Assembly: GCF_000003815.2 (NCBI RefSeq)
Contig: NC_049986.1
Coordinates: forward strand, 11,449,354-11,513,353
Length of the DNA: 64,000 bases
Reading direction: 5' to 3'
Origin: Branchiostoma floridae
Lineage: Eukaryota > Chordata > Leptocardii > Amphioxiformes > Branchiostomatidae
The notes below the pieces were generated by a model, which was not told where the DNA came from, made no database searches, and saw nothing but the letters and a program-made list of their open reading frames with translations. Every line of letters starts with the position of its first letter. Position 1 is the stretch's first letter. The translations under genes were made by a program, and so were the position numbers. Positions 14,401 to 31,896 of the stretch are shown piece after piece.

Positions 14401-14701
14401 ATTTTATAATGTCTTTTTCATCATTTGCTGCTTGCAAGCACATCTAACTCGCCTGATGAGGAACAACAGATGATAAACTGGATAGTGAGTGTGTGTCAAA
14501 TACTGTCACAAATTTTCGTTCTAAATCTAATGTTGTTAATGCATTTCTTTATCAACTGTGCCATGAAGCTTTTGCTTACTGCAAATTATATCAGATTGAC
14601 GATGACTTTTAATGTCTCTATCACAGCCATTCAAACCAGGACCACCGCCTCCCCTTTTCCCTGACGAGGATGATGATGATGATTTGGACTGGCTAAGCTG
14701 A
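2497..14701 (+). CDS. FKBP15: FK506-binding protein 15 (WAFL), 25 exons, first coding exon missing
   Basis: Exons: 2497-2664, 2978-3047, 3317-3391, 3735-3833, 3938-4084, 4269-4337, 4533-4676, 4827-4940, 5730-6030, 6272-6348, 6651-6938, 7165-7272, 7418-7512, 7850-7952, 8801-8972, 9252-9388, 10562-10645, 10826-10897, 11289-11441, 11669-11761, 12017-12163, 12493-12775, 13111-13597, 13961-14093, 14627-14701. All junctions are GT-AG and all phases close, giving about 1,231 residues (human is about 1,219). In order: a WH1-like N-terminal region (YYDDQR-type motif in exon 4), an FKBP-type domain (exons 5-7, with [18 protein letters not shown] across the 4337/4533 junction), a Pro/Gln-rich linker (exons 9-11), a long coiled coil (exons 12-21), an acidic tail, and a terminal [10 protein letters not shown]. 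The vertebrate protein associates with early endosomes and F-actin; its isomerase domain may be inactive. The call is firm; the 5' end is incomplete. Confidence 0.95.
5200..5539. mobile_element. MITE with CAGGG termini in FKBP15 intron 8
   Basis: The element starts CAGGGATAAACAAGTCC and ends CTTGTCCAACCCTG, an imperfect terminal inverted repeat. It contains repeated GGGCAAGTG / CACTTGCCC words. A perfect 5-bp direct repeat, GGGTT, flanks it at 5195-5199 and 5540-5544. A second, inverted copy lies at 61713-62035. There is no coding capacity, so it is non-autonomous. The superfamily is unresolved. Confidence 0.75.
8537..8586. repeat. 15-bp minisatellite, about 3.3 units, in FKBP15 intron 14
   Basis: Units of GTGCCGGATTCTGAC repeat at 8537-8551, 8552-8566 and 8567-8581 with a partial fourth. 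Diverged related words flank it (8495-8535). It lies between exons 7850-7952 and 8801-8972 and is not coding. Confidence 0.8.
14240..14440 (+). pseudogene. Relic duplicate of the last FKBP15 exon and its 3' flank
   Basis: The stretch around 14245-14280 repeats the end of the true last exon: GATGATCTGGACTCACTGG followed by CTAAGCTGATCACATTACTT, against the coding end at 14675-14712. Similarity continues more weakly downstream, with the ATCATTTGCTGCT word at 14420-14433 matching 14800-14812. Extra bases disrupt the exon copy and no acceptor precedes it. It is best read as a decayed local duplication of about 0.43 kb spacing. It could be a cryptic alternative terminal exon, but the true exon at 14627 closes the reading frame. 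Confidence 0.6.
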
Positions 14702-17688
14702 TCACAATGCTTGGACCAGGGGGATTTCTTCTTTCTGTTCATTAGTGTTTTTAGCCTTTTTTTCGCCATACTAAATTGTAAAGCATAATCTTTTATTATC
14801 ATTTGCTGCTACAGTACTGTAGATGTTTGTAGACAATCAATGATTCAGTTAAAATCTAAAAGTATCACAACTTTGTAACCATCCTTTCATATTTTTCCTT
14901 GAACAGCAGGTTGTATTTAGGATGCCTCAAAATCACAATTTATTGCTGTAGCATACAGACTTGTTACCCATATATTTGCAAAAGAGAAGTTGGTAAAGGA
15001 TTCCATGACTGACTACATATTGATTCATATACTAAAACAGATACTTTGTAAAATAGCCAAATATATTGAATATGAGGAATTTGAAAAGATAATAGGTTTG
15101 CAAAAGTTACGCTGAGCTAAGACAGATCCGACACAAAAGCTCTTTGCAAAGATTGATGTCATTTGCACAGTAGTTAGTCTGTGCCAAATTATTGTTCTAC
15201 CCTTTATAAAGCAAGTATAGAGATACCATTACTGAAATGTAAATTTGTACCTTATCATCATAAGAAGTGCATTACCCATATTATTGATTACTATTGAAAC
15301 TCATCACCGAATCGAATATATGTATATCCCAGACGTTTGTTCTGTTAACCAAATAATGGCCTTTAAAGTAAATATCCATTGTTGCCTTAATTTGGCATTC
15401 ATGATTTAACATGAGATGAGAATGATGATTATTTTTGCTGCCAAGTACATGTACTATGTACATTTTGTAGGAGTAAAAATTGCCTGCTGTTTGATTAACT
15501 GAAGATTGAAATGAAGATTGAATGACAGATATATGATGTTTGCTTGATAAATGAAGATATTTCAGCCAGCACATGAAGTACTGGCCACTTATGCATTCCA
15601 CTCAATTAGTCATTAAAGAATATATTATCTCAAACATAGTGTTGTGGTCTCTGAAGAATCACATATCGTTATGACCTGTAAATCTGTAGCCTGGAATCCT
15701 GCCTTGTTAGCCTTGGTCAGCTCCCGAATGTCGCTTCCCCTCCAACCATTGGGGGTGACCTTAGTAGTAACCTTTGGGAGCAATTCCAAAGTAATAAATC
15801 TGAATTTAAGTATGAATGTCCCTTGACACATATAATGCAAATTGGTGGCATTTGGGTTATTTACAGTATTGGTGAGGAGTCAATTCTGTGATAGCCTTTT
15901 AGATTTAAATAAGTGGTTTTAAAATGATTGCATTTTATTCTCATGTTCAAATTTAATGGACACACCAAAGCAAATCTCCTTCCCACACTCTTTATCAAAA
16001 AGCTACTTTAATCCAATAAAACATCAATGAATTATAAATCATGTGCTTTTCAGTATTCAATAGTAATAACAAGGCAGATAAATTAAAATGATAACAACAG
16101 GCAAGATATGATAATTAACATTAAATAAAAAATGCAGAATAAAGCAGCATATCTAAATTAAGACATGGCATTTTCAAATCAAAGCTACAAGTGTGCTAAC
16201 ACAGTTAAATAGACCTTCAAGGCTTGAAATACAAATGTGGGACACTAACATTATATCGAACAGCATTGTATGATGTTATCTAGACTTGCAAGTTTTTCTA
16301 TCTCATTGTCTTTCATCCAATTTTATATCTTTAATTCATGTATTTGACATGAAGCAACATCGGCAATAATGCAACACTGAAAATTTTGTCTCTATGACAA
16401 ACCACACTACACAATCTTTCCACATAGAAACCAATAAATGCAACATCTCTATTCACTCTATGCAACATACTACGTTGTATATCATATATATGGTCAGAGG
16501 CCAATGCTATAATTATAGTATTGTAGAATTCTGTGAGCATGCTTTTAATACTGTAAATGACCATTGTCCTTGTCACAATAGGTGGAAAAACTAATACTGG
16601 GTCAAGGTACATTGAATTGTCTCTTTTTGTTACTGTATTTCTTATGACAAAGGACACATCCCTTATAAAGTGCACATCCCGATTTGGGACTGATCACAAA
16701 CCCTGTCATGTGAGCTGTCACAGAAAAAAATCAGTTATTAAAGAGCGCACCACTAAAGTAACATACATGCCAACTTTGCAGGCTGCAGCTCACATGTCCA
16801 TGAGGTAGAGTCAAGCTTTGAAAAGTCCTACGGGGTAGCTTTTGTGGAGATGTCATGCAAAGTCTCTTACAAGTACTACCATTAGGTTGACCATGATTAC
16901 CATTTCTATCCCTGCTAGTTAGGCAGAATTTACAGTTACTGTATTCTATACTTGGCAAACAATAGTTGATCAAAGGACTGTCCTGCTCTTGTAGCTCTAG
17001 GTCTAACTTCCAACTTGCCTGGAATGTTTCTTAAAGTTTATCTTGTATAAAAGGATGGAAAAAAGCTTTAAATGCTTAGTTTTCTTATTTTTGTAATAGA
17101 ATCCTTTAAACCTACAACATGTAACAACATGAGGCAAGGGGACCAATGGCACAATCAAAACAGATCATTGTGGAATATGTCTCTCATACTGGCGTCTATA
17201 TATACATACAGCAGGGTACTTTCTATACAGACAGCCTTTGCAATCTTAAACATTGACGGTTACTTACATGACATGTATCTTGCTATAACTAATCCTACCC
17301 TGTATACATGGCCATGTGCAAGAGACCCTTGGTGCATAGCATGCTATAAATAATAACATGTAGAAACTTACTATAGAAACAAAATATGTCATAGGAAGAA
17401 ATGGACCAGTTGCGTTGCCCTATAAACTATACGGCTCTAGTGAGGTAGGAACCACAGCTTTGGATCCAGAACACCAGAAATGTTGCCTAATAGGTGCCTA
17501 AAACCTGATGTTCGTTCACATCTACCCATTTGTCCAAAGTGAAAGAGTGACAACTATCTACCATTCCATGTAGGATTGGGGGTTAAGTCTTAGTTTAGAA
17601 TTACTCTAGAGAATTTCTGTACATGGCAAGTCAATTTTTTGTGCAACAGAACAGAGTGGTGGTTTTGTATTAAAGGTAACAAAGACCC
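14702..17688. other. Convergent intergenic region with the 3' UTRs of FKBP15 and RCN2
   Basis: This AT-rich stretch lies between the FKBP15 stop and the RCN2 stop on the opposite strand. It should hold both 3' UTRs. Short ORFs here show no recognisable protein features. The exact polyadenylation sites cannot be fixed by reading. Confidence 0.6.
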
Positions 17689-20600
17689 TCACAGCTCCTG
17701 GTGGTCTATGGTGTGCAGCAGCTCCCCCTGTTCTGTCAGGTCGCTCTGCAGGAAGAGGTCGGGGTCAGACATGATCTCCTCTGCCGACAGCTTCTCATCT
17801 TTGTTGGTGTCGGCCATGGACAGGAGATGGTCAGCCTGCAATGAGTATGGTATTGGTATGTTCCATAGAAATGTACAGAGCAAAGACAAACCAAAAGTAA
17901 CGGTACGTATACAGTACTGAGTCAAGAGGTTTTTTTCTGGAATACAATGTGAATACATGTGCTAAACAGAACACAATGTGTAAATACAATTCAAGACCTA
18001 ACTGCCCACACTGGCAAAGCAAACAGCACTCCAAGAGTTTCCTTGAAGTTCACTAAGGCAGCATACAGGTAGTTTCCTCTATCGTATTCAAGTGGTAATG
18101 CTTATACAGTAGTAGTTTTAGTAGTTTGTACTAGTAGTTTTAAAAGTAGGCAGTTTAATAAAGGCATTGATATTACATCAGTTCTTTCTTAGGAAAAAGA
18201 ATATGATAGTTAACAAGAAGTAAACTACAAATCCCTGTGTAACTCTTATCGTGTTCACAAAAATACCAACAAACCAACAAGTGAAAACATCACATCCAAG
18301 ATTAGGATGGTGCAACCATTCTGACCTCCTCCTCAGCTGCTTCTCTGTGGTTGGGAGTGACCCATGCTGCGACCTCCTCCCCCTCCAACACTCCATCTCC
18401 ATCCTTATCATACTCATCAAACTGTTCCCTCTCCACTATCCTCCACTCCTCCTCACTACTGTAGGCTGGGGAATCAAAGAAAGTTACCTTGTGTAATTTA
18501 GACACGGAAAACAACTTATTGTACAAAAAGTAGAAGTTGACCTTAGTTGAAGGTTAAAGTCCTTCCCACACCAAATGGCACCTAATGGTATCTCTGTTTC
18601 TGTTGCCTATGCCACAGAGCATTGTGCAATCACTACAGCAGGGGGCTGGTCCACTGGTAGTGGTCTGTGTATTCATCTACCATGATAGCATTTCCCAAAT
18701 GCTAAGTGCTCATCAGAGAAAGTAGCATGTACTATTTCTAAAGTCTTTTGCGTGATTCGACCAGGATCAAACTCCCAACTGCAAGGCGACCACTCTACGC
18801 ACATTGCACCAGTACAAAGAAACTTTATGTAGAACCAAGTGTACTTACATGAATCAGGCTCATCATCACCCAGGTACTCATCAAAGTCTATCTTCCCATC
18901 TTCATTCCAGTCACTCTCCTCCAACTTCTCCTCCACAAGAAAGTGCTGAAAAAATGGTTATCAGCATCAAACAAAAATGCATGAAAATGGACAAGCCATG
19001 CTTAGCTTGAAATAAATAATTGCATGTACTGTGATCTAAAAGAAGGTGCAGTAGTGATTGAAAACTTATCCAGTTTGTGTTGGAAGAAAGTTTATTTGTA
19101 CAATAAAAAAGTTCTCTAACATTTTTTCTTATAAGAGCACACCTTTATTCCACTTCCACCAGAGGAGTTGGTCGGTTACGCAGGAGGGTAAACATGAACC
19201 TAAGCCTGGACTGACTCCCCTGACCAATTTCCCAATTTCACAATTTTTTTTCCAAATTCTACGATCCCTGTACCTCTGTAGGAAGGCCTAGCCAAATTGT
19301 ACAAAAGCATGAATATGTATCCAAAACTCCAAAGTAAGAGAGTTAACATCTAGGGTAGGATATGTAGTTGAGCTACTCACATGCATCCTGACATACTCCT
19401 CAGGGTGCTGGAAGGCCAGCCACTCCACCTCGTCTAGCTTCCCATCCTGGTCCTCATCTGCCTGCTGGAAAAACCTGCGGTCATCCTGGATCATCTGGAA
19501 ACATGGGACAAAACGTAAAACTCAACACAATGATTCTGAATCACAATGATACAATATCATTTCCATCAAATAGAGCTTCCCCCAAGTTTTTTCATAGCGT
19601 TATGTGAAACTCAATGCACATTCTCAAGTTCCAGGCAATTATATGTTCATCAATATTCCTCTCTACTTTTTAGTTACATACCTAACATATTTGAGAGTCC
19701 TTGCAGTTACATATGATTTATATGTTTCCCCTATAAGTTTATCTCCAGGTACTGAATGTTTATTACAACTTCCACCAGTGCTGGTAAGAAACAATATGTG
19801 CAGAGGAAATACTAATTGAAGACAACAGTGGACTATGTTTCCTGCATATTCATAGTACAGGCTGACAACAACCTTGACAACTGAAATGATTGTACCTCAT
19901 CCTCTGCAGGGTCCCCCTCCATGGAGTACTCAGCACCAAAGGTATCCTGTAGGTACTCCTCCCAGGACACCTTACCATCCTCATCCAGGTCTATAGTTGG
20001 GAAGGTGTCTCTGGCCTCCTCAACAGAGTAGGTGTTGAAAGACTCCAACATGTGATCCACTAGTTCATCTGTCAACATGGTGGGAAATTAGGATGATGTG
20101 AAGAATGCATCTTTCATTTAACAGTTTTAAAATATTTTTCTGCATATGTATTTAGCATGACTTCTTGGGAATTTTTTCAGAGTCTAAGACTTTAATTAAG
20201 ATCATGCCTGTTTAGCACATGGGTCTGCAAAATTTTGGAATTATTAATTATCATACATTATTTCAGTAAATAAGTCTTCAGGGGAAACGTTTATTCCCAT
20301 GTTAGTTCATGACCTGAAACCCTGACTAGCATATATCCGGTATTGCCAGGAAAGCCGGGACAGCCTACCTTCAAGGCTAGGGATTTCATGTCAAGACTAT
20401 CAAGACTGTGAGTATAACAGAACTACCTGGGACCTAAGTTTGATCCATGTCAATCACCAGACACCCACCTCTGTCCAGTAGTCCATCCCCATTCACATCA
20501 ATCTTCTTCACCAGTAACATCAGTCTCTGTTTGGACTCTTCAGGGGACAGCTTCTGGTATTCTTCTGCTTCCTTCTGCTCACGGAAACACAAATATTTAT

Positions 20601-21244
20601 ACGTGGGATAAATATGAAATACAACATGGGGTACTCAGTATTGTTTGAGTACGGCCCGGCCGCAGGTAGGAACACCTGACAGCTGAAAGCAATCCAACCC
20701 GCGGGAGGGCTGGGACTGAGCTGGAATTGTTAAAATCAAACTATGGAGCCCTTGGCCCTAACGTGAAATACGGACCATAAAAAAAAAAACACTGATATTG
20801 AATATAAATACCCTGGCCTGGGTATGATATAAAAATTTTTAATTTGATAATCTTTAGCATGTCATTATCTCTTCTATTACAGAGTGTCAGAGCACCTATA
20901 TTTAGTATAGAGTCAATCTAAGAAAATCAGTCTAGATCTACTGCAAAGTATTAAATTCACTTTGTGCCAACCTTTTTCTGCCAATTTCATGACTGAAAGG
21001 AGCCTATACTGCATAATTTGAGGGTGTCAGATTCATTACAATAGAAGAGCTCTTTGAAATGCTAAAAGAGTTGTTGACAGAACACACAAACCTTCCCTCC
21101 CAGCAGTATCTCCCTGTCAAACTCAGCATCATGTTCTCCATCCACATAGTGGTCAGGGTAGTGGTTGGGGTGGATGTGGACATGACAGGTAGTGATGGGC
21201 AGTTGCCATAGCAACAGGAGGCATGCACAGAACGGCAAATCCAT
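17689..21244 (-). CDS. RCN2: Reticulocalbin-2 / ERC-55, ER calcium-binding EF-hand protein
   Basis: Seven coding exons on the minus strand: 21244-21092, 20574-20469, 20068-19896, 19494-19381, 18945-18849, 18465-18326, 17835-17689. All phases close, giving 309 residues (human RCN2 is 317). A hydrophobic signal peptide opens the protein. It is followed by a His/Asp-rich segment and an FDREILLG motif shared with RCN2, then a series of EF-hand loops (for example DVNGDGLLD, DLDEDGKVS, DEDQDGKLD, DWNEDGKID, DKDGDGVLE, DTNKDEKLS). The protein ends in HQEL, a variant of the HDEL/KDEL retrieval signal, which places it in the ER lumen. CREC-family proteins buffer calcium and bind secretory-pathway clients. 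Calumenin and RCN1 are alternatives, but the N-terminus and the PDLFL-containing C-terminus fit RCN2 best. An acceptor near 21312 suggests an upstream 5' UTR exon. Confidence 0.92.
18560..18810 (-). repeat. Possible tRNA-derived SINE in RCN2 intron 5
   Basis: On the minus strand the segment starting near 18808 resembles a tRNA promoter: a GCGTAGAGTGGTCGCC box-A-like word, followed about 20 bases later by a GTTTGATCC box-B-like word. A non-tRNA body follows. It is a single copy in this window, so repeat status is inferred from resemblance only. Confidence 0.35.
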
Positions 21245-22732
21245 AGTGTTGTGATGCTGATTTTGGGTGTGGCCTTCCCTGGATGGTGTGAGCGAGTGAG
21301 ATGCCTCCTGAACCTGTCAAATCAATGTCAAAAGGGGAGGGAATGAAATTCAGACAGAGTACGTCAGTGTATTGTTTCAAAAGATAGAAAGCACTGAAAT
21401 AAAAGAAGAAGCCAACAACTGAAGTGCCTGGTATTCATTTCATAACAAAGCCTCAGAGTCAGAGGGATTCATTCATAATCACTTAGTGAATCACAGGACA
21501 CGTCACTGAGGCGGCCACTACAGATTATATTCTGTATCTACTAACTTTCTATATACACAGGGCTTATTGCGGACCCATCGCACACATTATGTCCTTAGTC
21601 TAAATCTCAGTGAAAGTACAGAGGCTGGGAATAACGTAACATCTGTAGCACTGACCTTGTGACAACAAACGCTAATCTCCTACAACTCAAACAAGATCAA
21701 GCTTACAAATACCACATTTAGAGAAATCAGAAGAATGAAAATGTACTGAAACCTTACCCGTATTTATCTTAACGTTGCATAGGCTGAAAATCTCCGATCA
21801 GAGCCTTTTAATCATCGAGAAATTGCGTTAATAACAGCAGCAATCAGGTGATCGAGTTATGTTTCTCCTGTTTGAATTTGGGGCCCCAAATTAGCTTATA
21901 CCATTCCTCGATAAAGGGGGGTTTATTGAAACTGGAGCTTGACAAGATTGTTTCCTTTCATTACCGTAGACTATAATACTAATAATTAACATCTATATAA
22001 GTATAACACATGGCTTATAAAGCTTTTAAGTATCAAATATTGTGACTGTATAGTATTCATCACATTGAGGGCTCAATGAAGAAAAGTGGCACATTCTAAC
22101 AAACTGTGATCTGTGACCTGTGACCTTCCCATCACCGTTCGTCAGCTGTGGCATGCCTGTAAAAGTTTGTTTGTAAACCTTGTCGATAGCTGTGGACAAT
22201 TGGTGGGTAAACTTCTTCCTTAGACAGCACTTAACGCTGGATTTCGTTATCATCACTTCCTTTTTGTAACCAGCGACAACAGTTGTGAAGTAAAAGTAAC
22301 GATAGTTTACTTACTATGTATGTGGGGAGGGTAACGTTACAGTTAAGACCTACAAATCCAAATCAGACCAAATTGAGATCTTTGACCTCCTTGCCAAGAT
22401 TGAGACCCGTTGACTCTTGCTTTTGACACATTTTCTATTTAAATGAACTTCCAAGTTCTGGTCGTTAAACTACTTCATAGTCCAACTTACGTGATCAAAA
22501 TTTAAGGAGTTGTTAAGGGTTGCTTTTGATCATGTCAAGGAGGCCGGAGGAGGCTTGATCATGATTGCTTTTCCCTCCAATTTTTTACTTCCATAGTACT
22601 CTTCACTCTTGTCTCAACATAAATCCATTATCAATTTCACAATCACAATTTCCTCGACATAATACTATTCATTATATTGATGTTTTCTTACATTTAAGAG
22701 CATTTTGAACTTTATATATCTCATTTTTTTAG
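21245..22732. promoter_or_regulatory. Divergent intergenic region between RCN2 and ALDH9A1
   Basis: RCN2 reads left and ALDH9A1 reads right from this 1.5-kb segment, so it should hold both promoters and non-coding first exons. Acceptor-like sites just before both start codons (minus strand near 21312; plus strand at 22731-22732) imply 5' UTR exons. No TATA box or strong motif was recognised with confidence. Confidence 0.5.
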
Positions 22733-22741
22733 GAAGAAACC

Positions 22742-28095
<5,354 letters not shown>

Positions 28096-29082
28096 GAGAA
28101 TGACTTTTCTTCCACAGACAACATTCTATCTCTTTTCATACATTTTGGAAAGGGTCCAATACGTTAACACCAAATCCCTGTGACTTTCGCAAATTTTTGT
28201 GCTGAGCATCACTTCAAAACATTTGCTCACTATTAAATTGCAGATCATTCATGCATAATACTAGGACTTGTTTTCTTGGCACTGTCACAATCACACCAGG
28301 ACTGGAAAAACTTCTGAGAGATGTACTTATCATTGCTTGCAGGAATTGGTAGTAAAGACAGTCAAGTTTTGAACAAGATTATACGCAGTGATGGGGAGTT
28401 TTGGGGAAAGAATAAGTCTGTGAAGACTTTAAAACTCTAAGGAGATTGAAATGTACCAGTGTGTCATTGTTTTAGAATGGCAGACAATTGATTGTTAAAG
28501 TCCGCACTGAATGACAAGTTTTAAGGAAACAACAACATGAGACATAATCTTTCAATGGCTTGATGATTGTTTGTAAAGCACAGAAGAGAAAATCTTTGTG
28601 GTGATAAGAAATTACAGCCTTTCTCCTGTAAATCATGACCAGAAATTATTGCAGATCACCTTGCAAAATGATTAGCAATATCTGAGTTGTATAATGTTAT
28701 GTTGCCAACCTGTAGTATAGGAAAATTATACCCTGGTAGTCAACATTCAGGGACTGTGTGAAATTAAAGAATATCAGAGGTCATTGCCTGTACAGAGACA
28801 ACGTGTGAAAGATAAATATTCTGGTCCTGGGGAATGCAGGTCTTATTGTCAATGATATTTCTCTGTTTTAAGTGTTTGTTATTCACACAAGAATCAGCCC
28901 ATGTGGAGGTAGCTGTTGAAAATAAACTCTCCTCCTTCCTTCTCTTGATACCTTTCTCTTCATTCTTCACCAACTGAGAGGCAATCCTAAAGGAAATGAC
29001 AAAAAATAGTCATTGAAACCAAACATTTCATGACAAATACTGGAGCTTGAGTGACATACATTAAGGACAGTGAGTGCGTGTG
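28096..29082 (+). other. ALDH9A1 3' UTR and downstream flank
   Basis: This is non-coding sequence after the ALDH9A1 stop. An AATAAA hexamer at 28921-28926 is a candidate polyadenylation signal about 830 bases after the stop. Shorter alternatives cannot be excluded. Confidence 0.45.
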
Positions 29083-29104
29083 TTTGCCTGTGTGTGTGTG
29101 TTTG

Positions 29105-29215
<111 letters not shown>

Positions 29216-29606
29216 GATGTGACCACCTGTTTTGCCAGGTAGCATGGAGAAATATCTATTGGAGGGGAAACAACATAGGCTGTGAAAAAATATTTGTTAA
29301 CGCAATGAGTAATGTATACATTTACATGACACCGTACACGTATTGCAAAAACGCTCGAATTCTGAACGGTTCTAAAGCGTCGACTAGTGACCAAAATTAT
29401 CATTGCAGCAAAACAGCCATCAACATACTGCAATAATTGCACAAACCGCTAGTCGTCTCCATTGTCACGCGGGCAGCCGTTTTGAACCTAGCATTGGCAG
29501 TGTGCTGAAGTGTTCTCAATACGGGGTGGAATTTAAAGCAATTTAGTAGGAAGTTGGCCAAGAATGTGTAGCAAATCACGTATATCTTAGACAACGTCAT
29601 ATTGCC

Positions 29607-30294
29607 TACTCTCCAAGCAGAGGTTAGGCTCCGGCTGTTTTTTAACGTTTTTTNNNNNNNNNNNNNNNNNNNNNNNNNNNNNNNNNNNNNNNNNNNNNNN
29701 NNNNNNNNNNNNNNNNNNNNNNNNNNNNNNNNNNNNNNNNNNNNNNNNNNNNNNNNNNNNNNNNNNNNNNNNNNNNNNNNNNNNNNNNNNNNNNNNNNNN
29801 NNNNNNNNNNNNNNNNNNNNNNNNNNNNNNNNNNNNNNNNNNNNNNNNNNNNNNNNNNNNNNNNNNNNNNNNNNNNNNNNNNNNNNNNNNNNNNNNNNNN
29901 NNNNNNNNNNNNNNNNNNNNNNNNNNNNNNNNNNNNNNNNNNNNNNNNNNNNNNNNNNNNNNNNNNNNNNNNNNNNNNNNNNNNNNNNNNNNNNNNNNNN
30001 NNNNNNNNNNNNNNNNNNNNNNNNNNNNNNNNNNNNNNNNNNNNNNNNNNNNNNNNNNNNNNNNNNNNNNNNNNNNNNNNNNNNNNNNNNNNNNNNNNNN
30101 NNNNNNNNNNNNNNNNNNNNNNNNNNNNNNNNNNNNNNNNNNNNNNNNNNNNNNNNNNNNNNNNNNNNNNNNNNNNNNNNNNNNNNNNNNNNNNNNNNNN
30201 NNNNNNNNNNNNNNNNNNNNNNNNNNNNNNNNNNNNNNNNNNNNNNNNNNNNNNNTTAAAAAACAGCCTGAGCCTAACCTCTGCTTGGAGAGTA
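29607..30294. mobile_element. Inverted-repeat DNA transposon interrupted by an assembly gap
   Basis: The left end TACTCTCCAAGCAGAGGTTA and the right end (complement ending at 30294) form inverted repeats of about 40 bases with one or two mismatches. A perfect 9-bp direct repeat, CATATTGCC, flanks them at 29598-29606 and 30295-30303. The interior is unknown because of the N run. A 9-bp duplication fits Mutator-like or Merlin-type elements better than hAT (8 bp), but this is inference. Related termini occur at 53856-53984 and, degraded, near 30686. Confidence 0.75.
29654..30255. other. Assembly gap (602 N)
   Basis: A run of unknown bases. It lies exactly inside the inverted-repeat element, so assembly probably failed on that repeat. 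Its true length is unknown. Confidence 1.
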
Positions 30295-30303
30295 CATATT
30301 GCC

Positions 30304-31896
30304 ATGCAGGCATTATACTTGACTTTCATGTCGGCATACGCGGGGTACTGCAGCACCGGATTTGAGTGATACCGGTATACCGCGAGAAGTTGACTTGAAA
30401 CTGATCACGTTTTACACACCCTGTACGGCATGATATTCTACTGAACGTAGCATGATCTTTTTCAGTAATTCCGTACTGGCTTGGTTATATGGATGGCATT
30501 CGCGCGCATCAATTTTTGCCAGGAAGTTTTCTAAAAGAAAAAGAAAAACTGAAGCTTGCCAATTCGTTGATATCCTCTGAAAATGGACAACATAACGAAG
30601 TTACCTTGGTTCCTGAAAAAACAGGTGTAGAAGTTATATTCAGTAGGACTCGTCTTCTGAAATAAAACATCCTATAAAGTGCCCTATCTTTCAAGCAGAT
30701 GTTAGGACTGGGAAGACCTTAGTTTCTACTTGGCGGCAGGGCTTTCCTGACAGTTTCTTGCCCAATATGAGCAGATGATAAGCTGTTGAGGTAAAACGGA
30801 TGATGTCTACATAGTATGCACTACTTATTACGCTAAAAAGAAGTCATCTGTACATGGGTGTACAATGTAGGCGGCGCTTCCACAAGTGGCTAAGGTGGTA
30901 CACGGCACTTCGCGCGGCACCGTTAATAGAGCCTTTTTATGCTAACTAGGGTTTTCAAAGTCTTTATAATTGTACGTGAAGACTTTTGGTCCTGTTTAGA
31001 AAAGTTCAGTGACTTTCAGCCTAATGTCTTGTATAATTCACCGTTTTTAAAAGTGGAAAAGATATACCCTATTAGAGCCTAAACTGCAGTACCGCTCTCT
31101 GCCGCGGCCATAAAAGCGGTTAAAACGACCGTCAAATTGCAACATTTCCGTCTTTTCGGGAATGGGAGAATGGCGAAAGGCTCGTAAAGGGGTTTGCATT
31201 TTTAGGCTTACTTGACATCATTTTCAATAATCAAATATTTTTTTACCATTTGAAATAAATGATAACCGTGGTTAGACACAATCGCTGACAAAACCATGGG
31301 ATATTAGGTCATAAATGACGCGTTTCCTTTGATTGTTGCCAGTAGAAGTGGTCAAGTGTGCGACTCGAAATTCTCTTCATATGACTAGCCTAGCTGCCAC
31401 ATTCTTTTTTCATTTCAATTTCCGTCTCCATTTTCATATCCAGCCAATGTTTGTTTGGGTTAAACGGTGACGTCCTATGAATGAATGAACCGTGATTTTC
31501 CGTATTCCCTAAGAAAAGCGACAGGTGTACCCGGTTGGACACGTTCAAGAAGTTCAGGTTATATTGCGCCCGACTATTACTCTTGTTACTTGTGTTCCTT
31601 TATGGTAACGTTATAAACATTAAAGTTATAATGTGGTACAAATGTATTTTGCTTTAGTCTTTTTACTTGTTGTCAGATTCGATTAGAAATAGGTTTGTGT
31701 AAAAAAAGCCGACAAATTTTGTATTTGATAATTTACTACATAAGCTTATTTTGTATTGCCGATTCCAACTAAATATAACTTTTAAATTTTTTTAATGAAA
31801 ATGCAGGACACAGAGCCTACAGATTAGGTTCCATGTCAGATGCAGACATCTGTACATTAATTGACAAGCCTAATCCACATTAACTAGCTAGTTATT
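30304..31896. other. Intergenic sequence with no gene seen
   Basis: No supportable coding region. A word near 30686-30712 (CAAGCAGATGTTAGG) resembles the termini of the gap-spanning element. A TAAGGTGGTA word near 30891 weakly resembles the end of the MITE at 24166. Both are probably decayed transposon ends. Confidence 0.5.

Noticed and set aside
29607-30294. Calling the gap-spanning element a hAT transposon
   Set aside because: The flanking duplication is 9 bp, not 8, and no transposase is visible, so the superfamily was left open.
29400-30369. Long ORFs of 223-318 residues spanning the gap
   Set aside because: Most of their length is undetermined bases; the rest is transposon termini.
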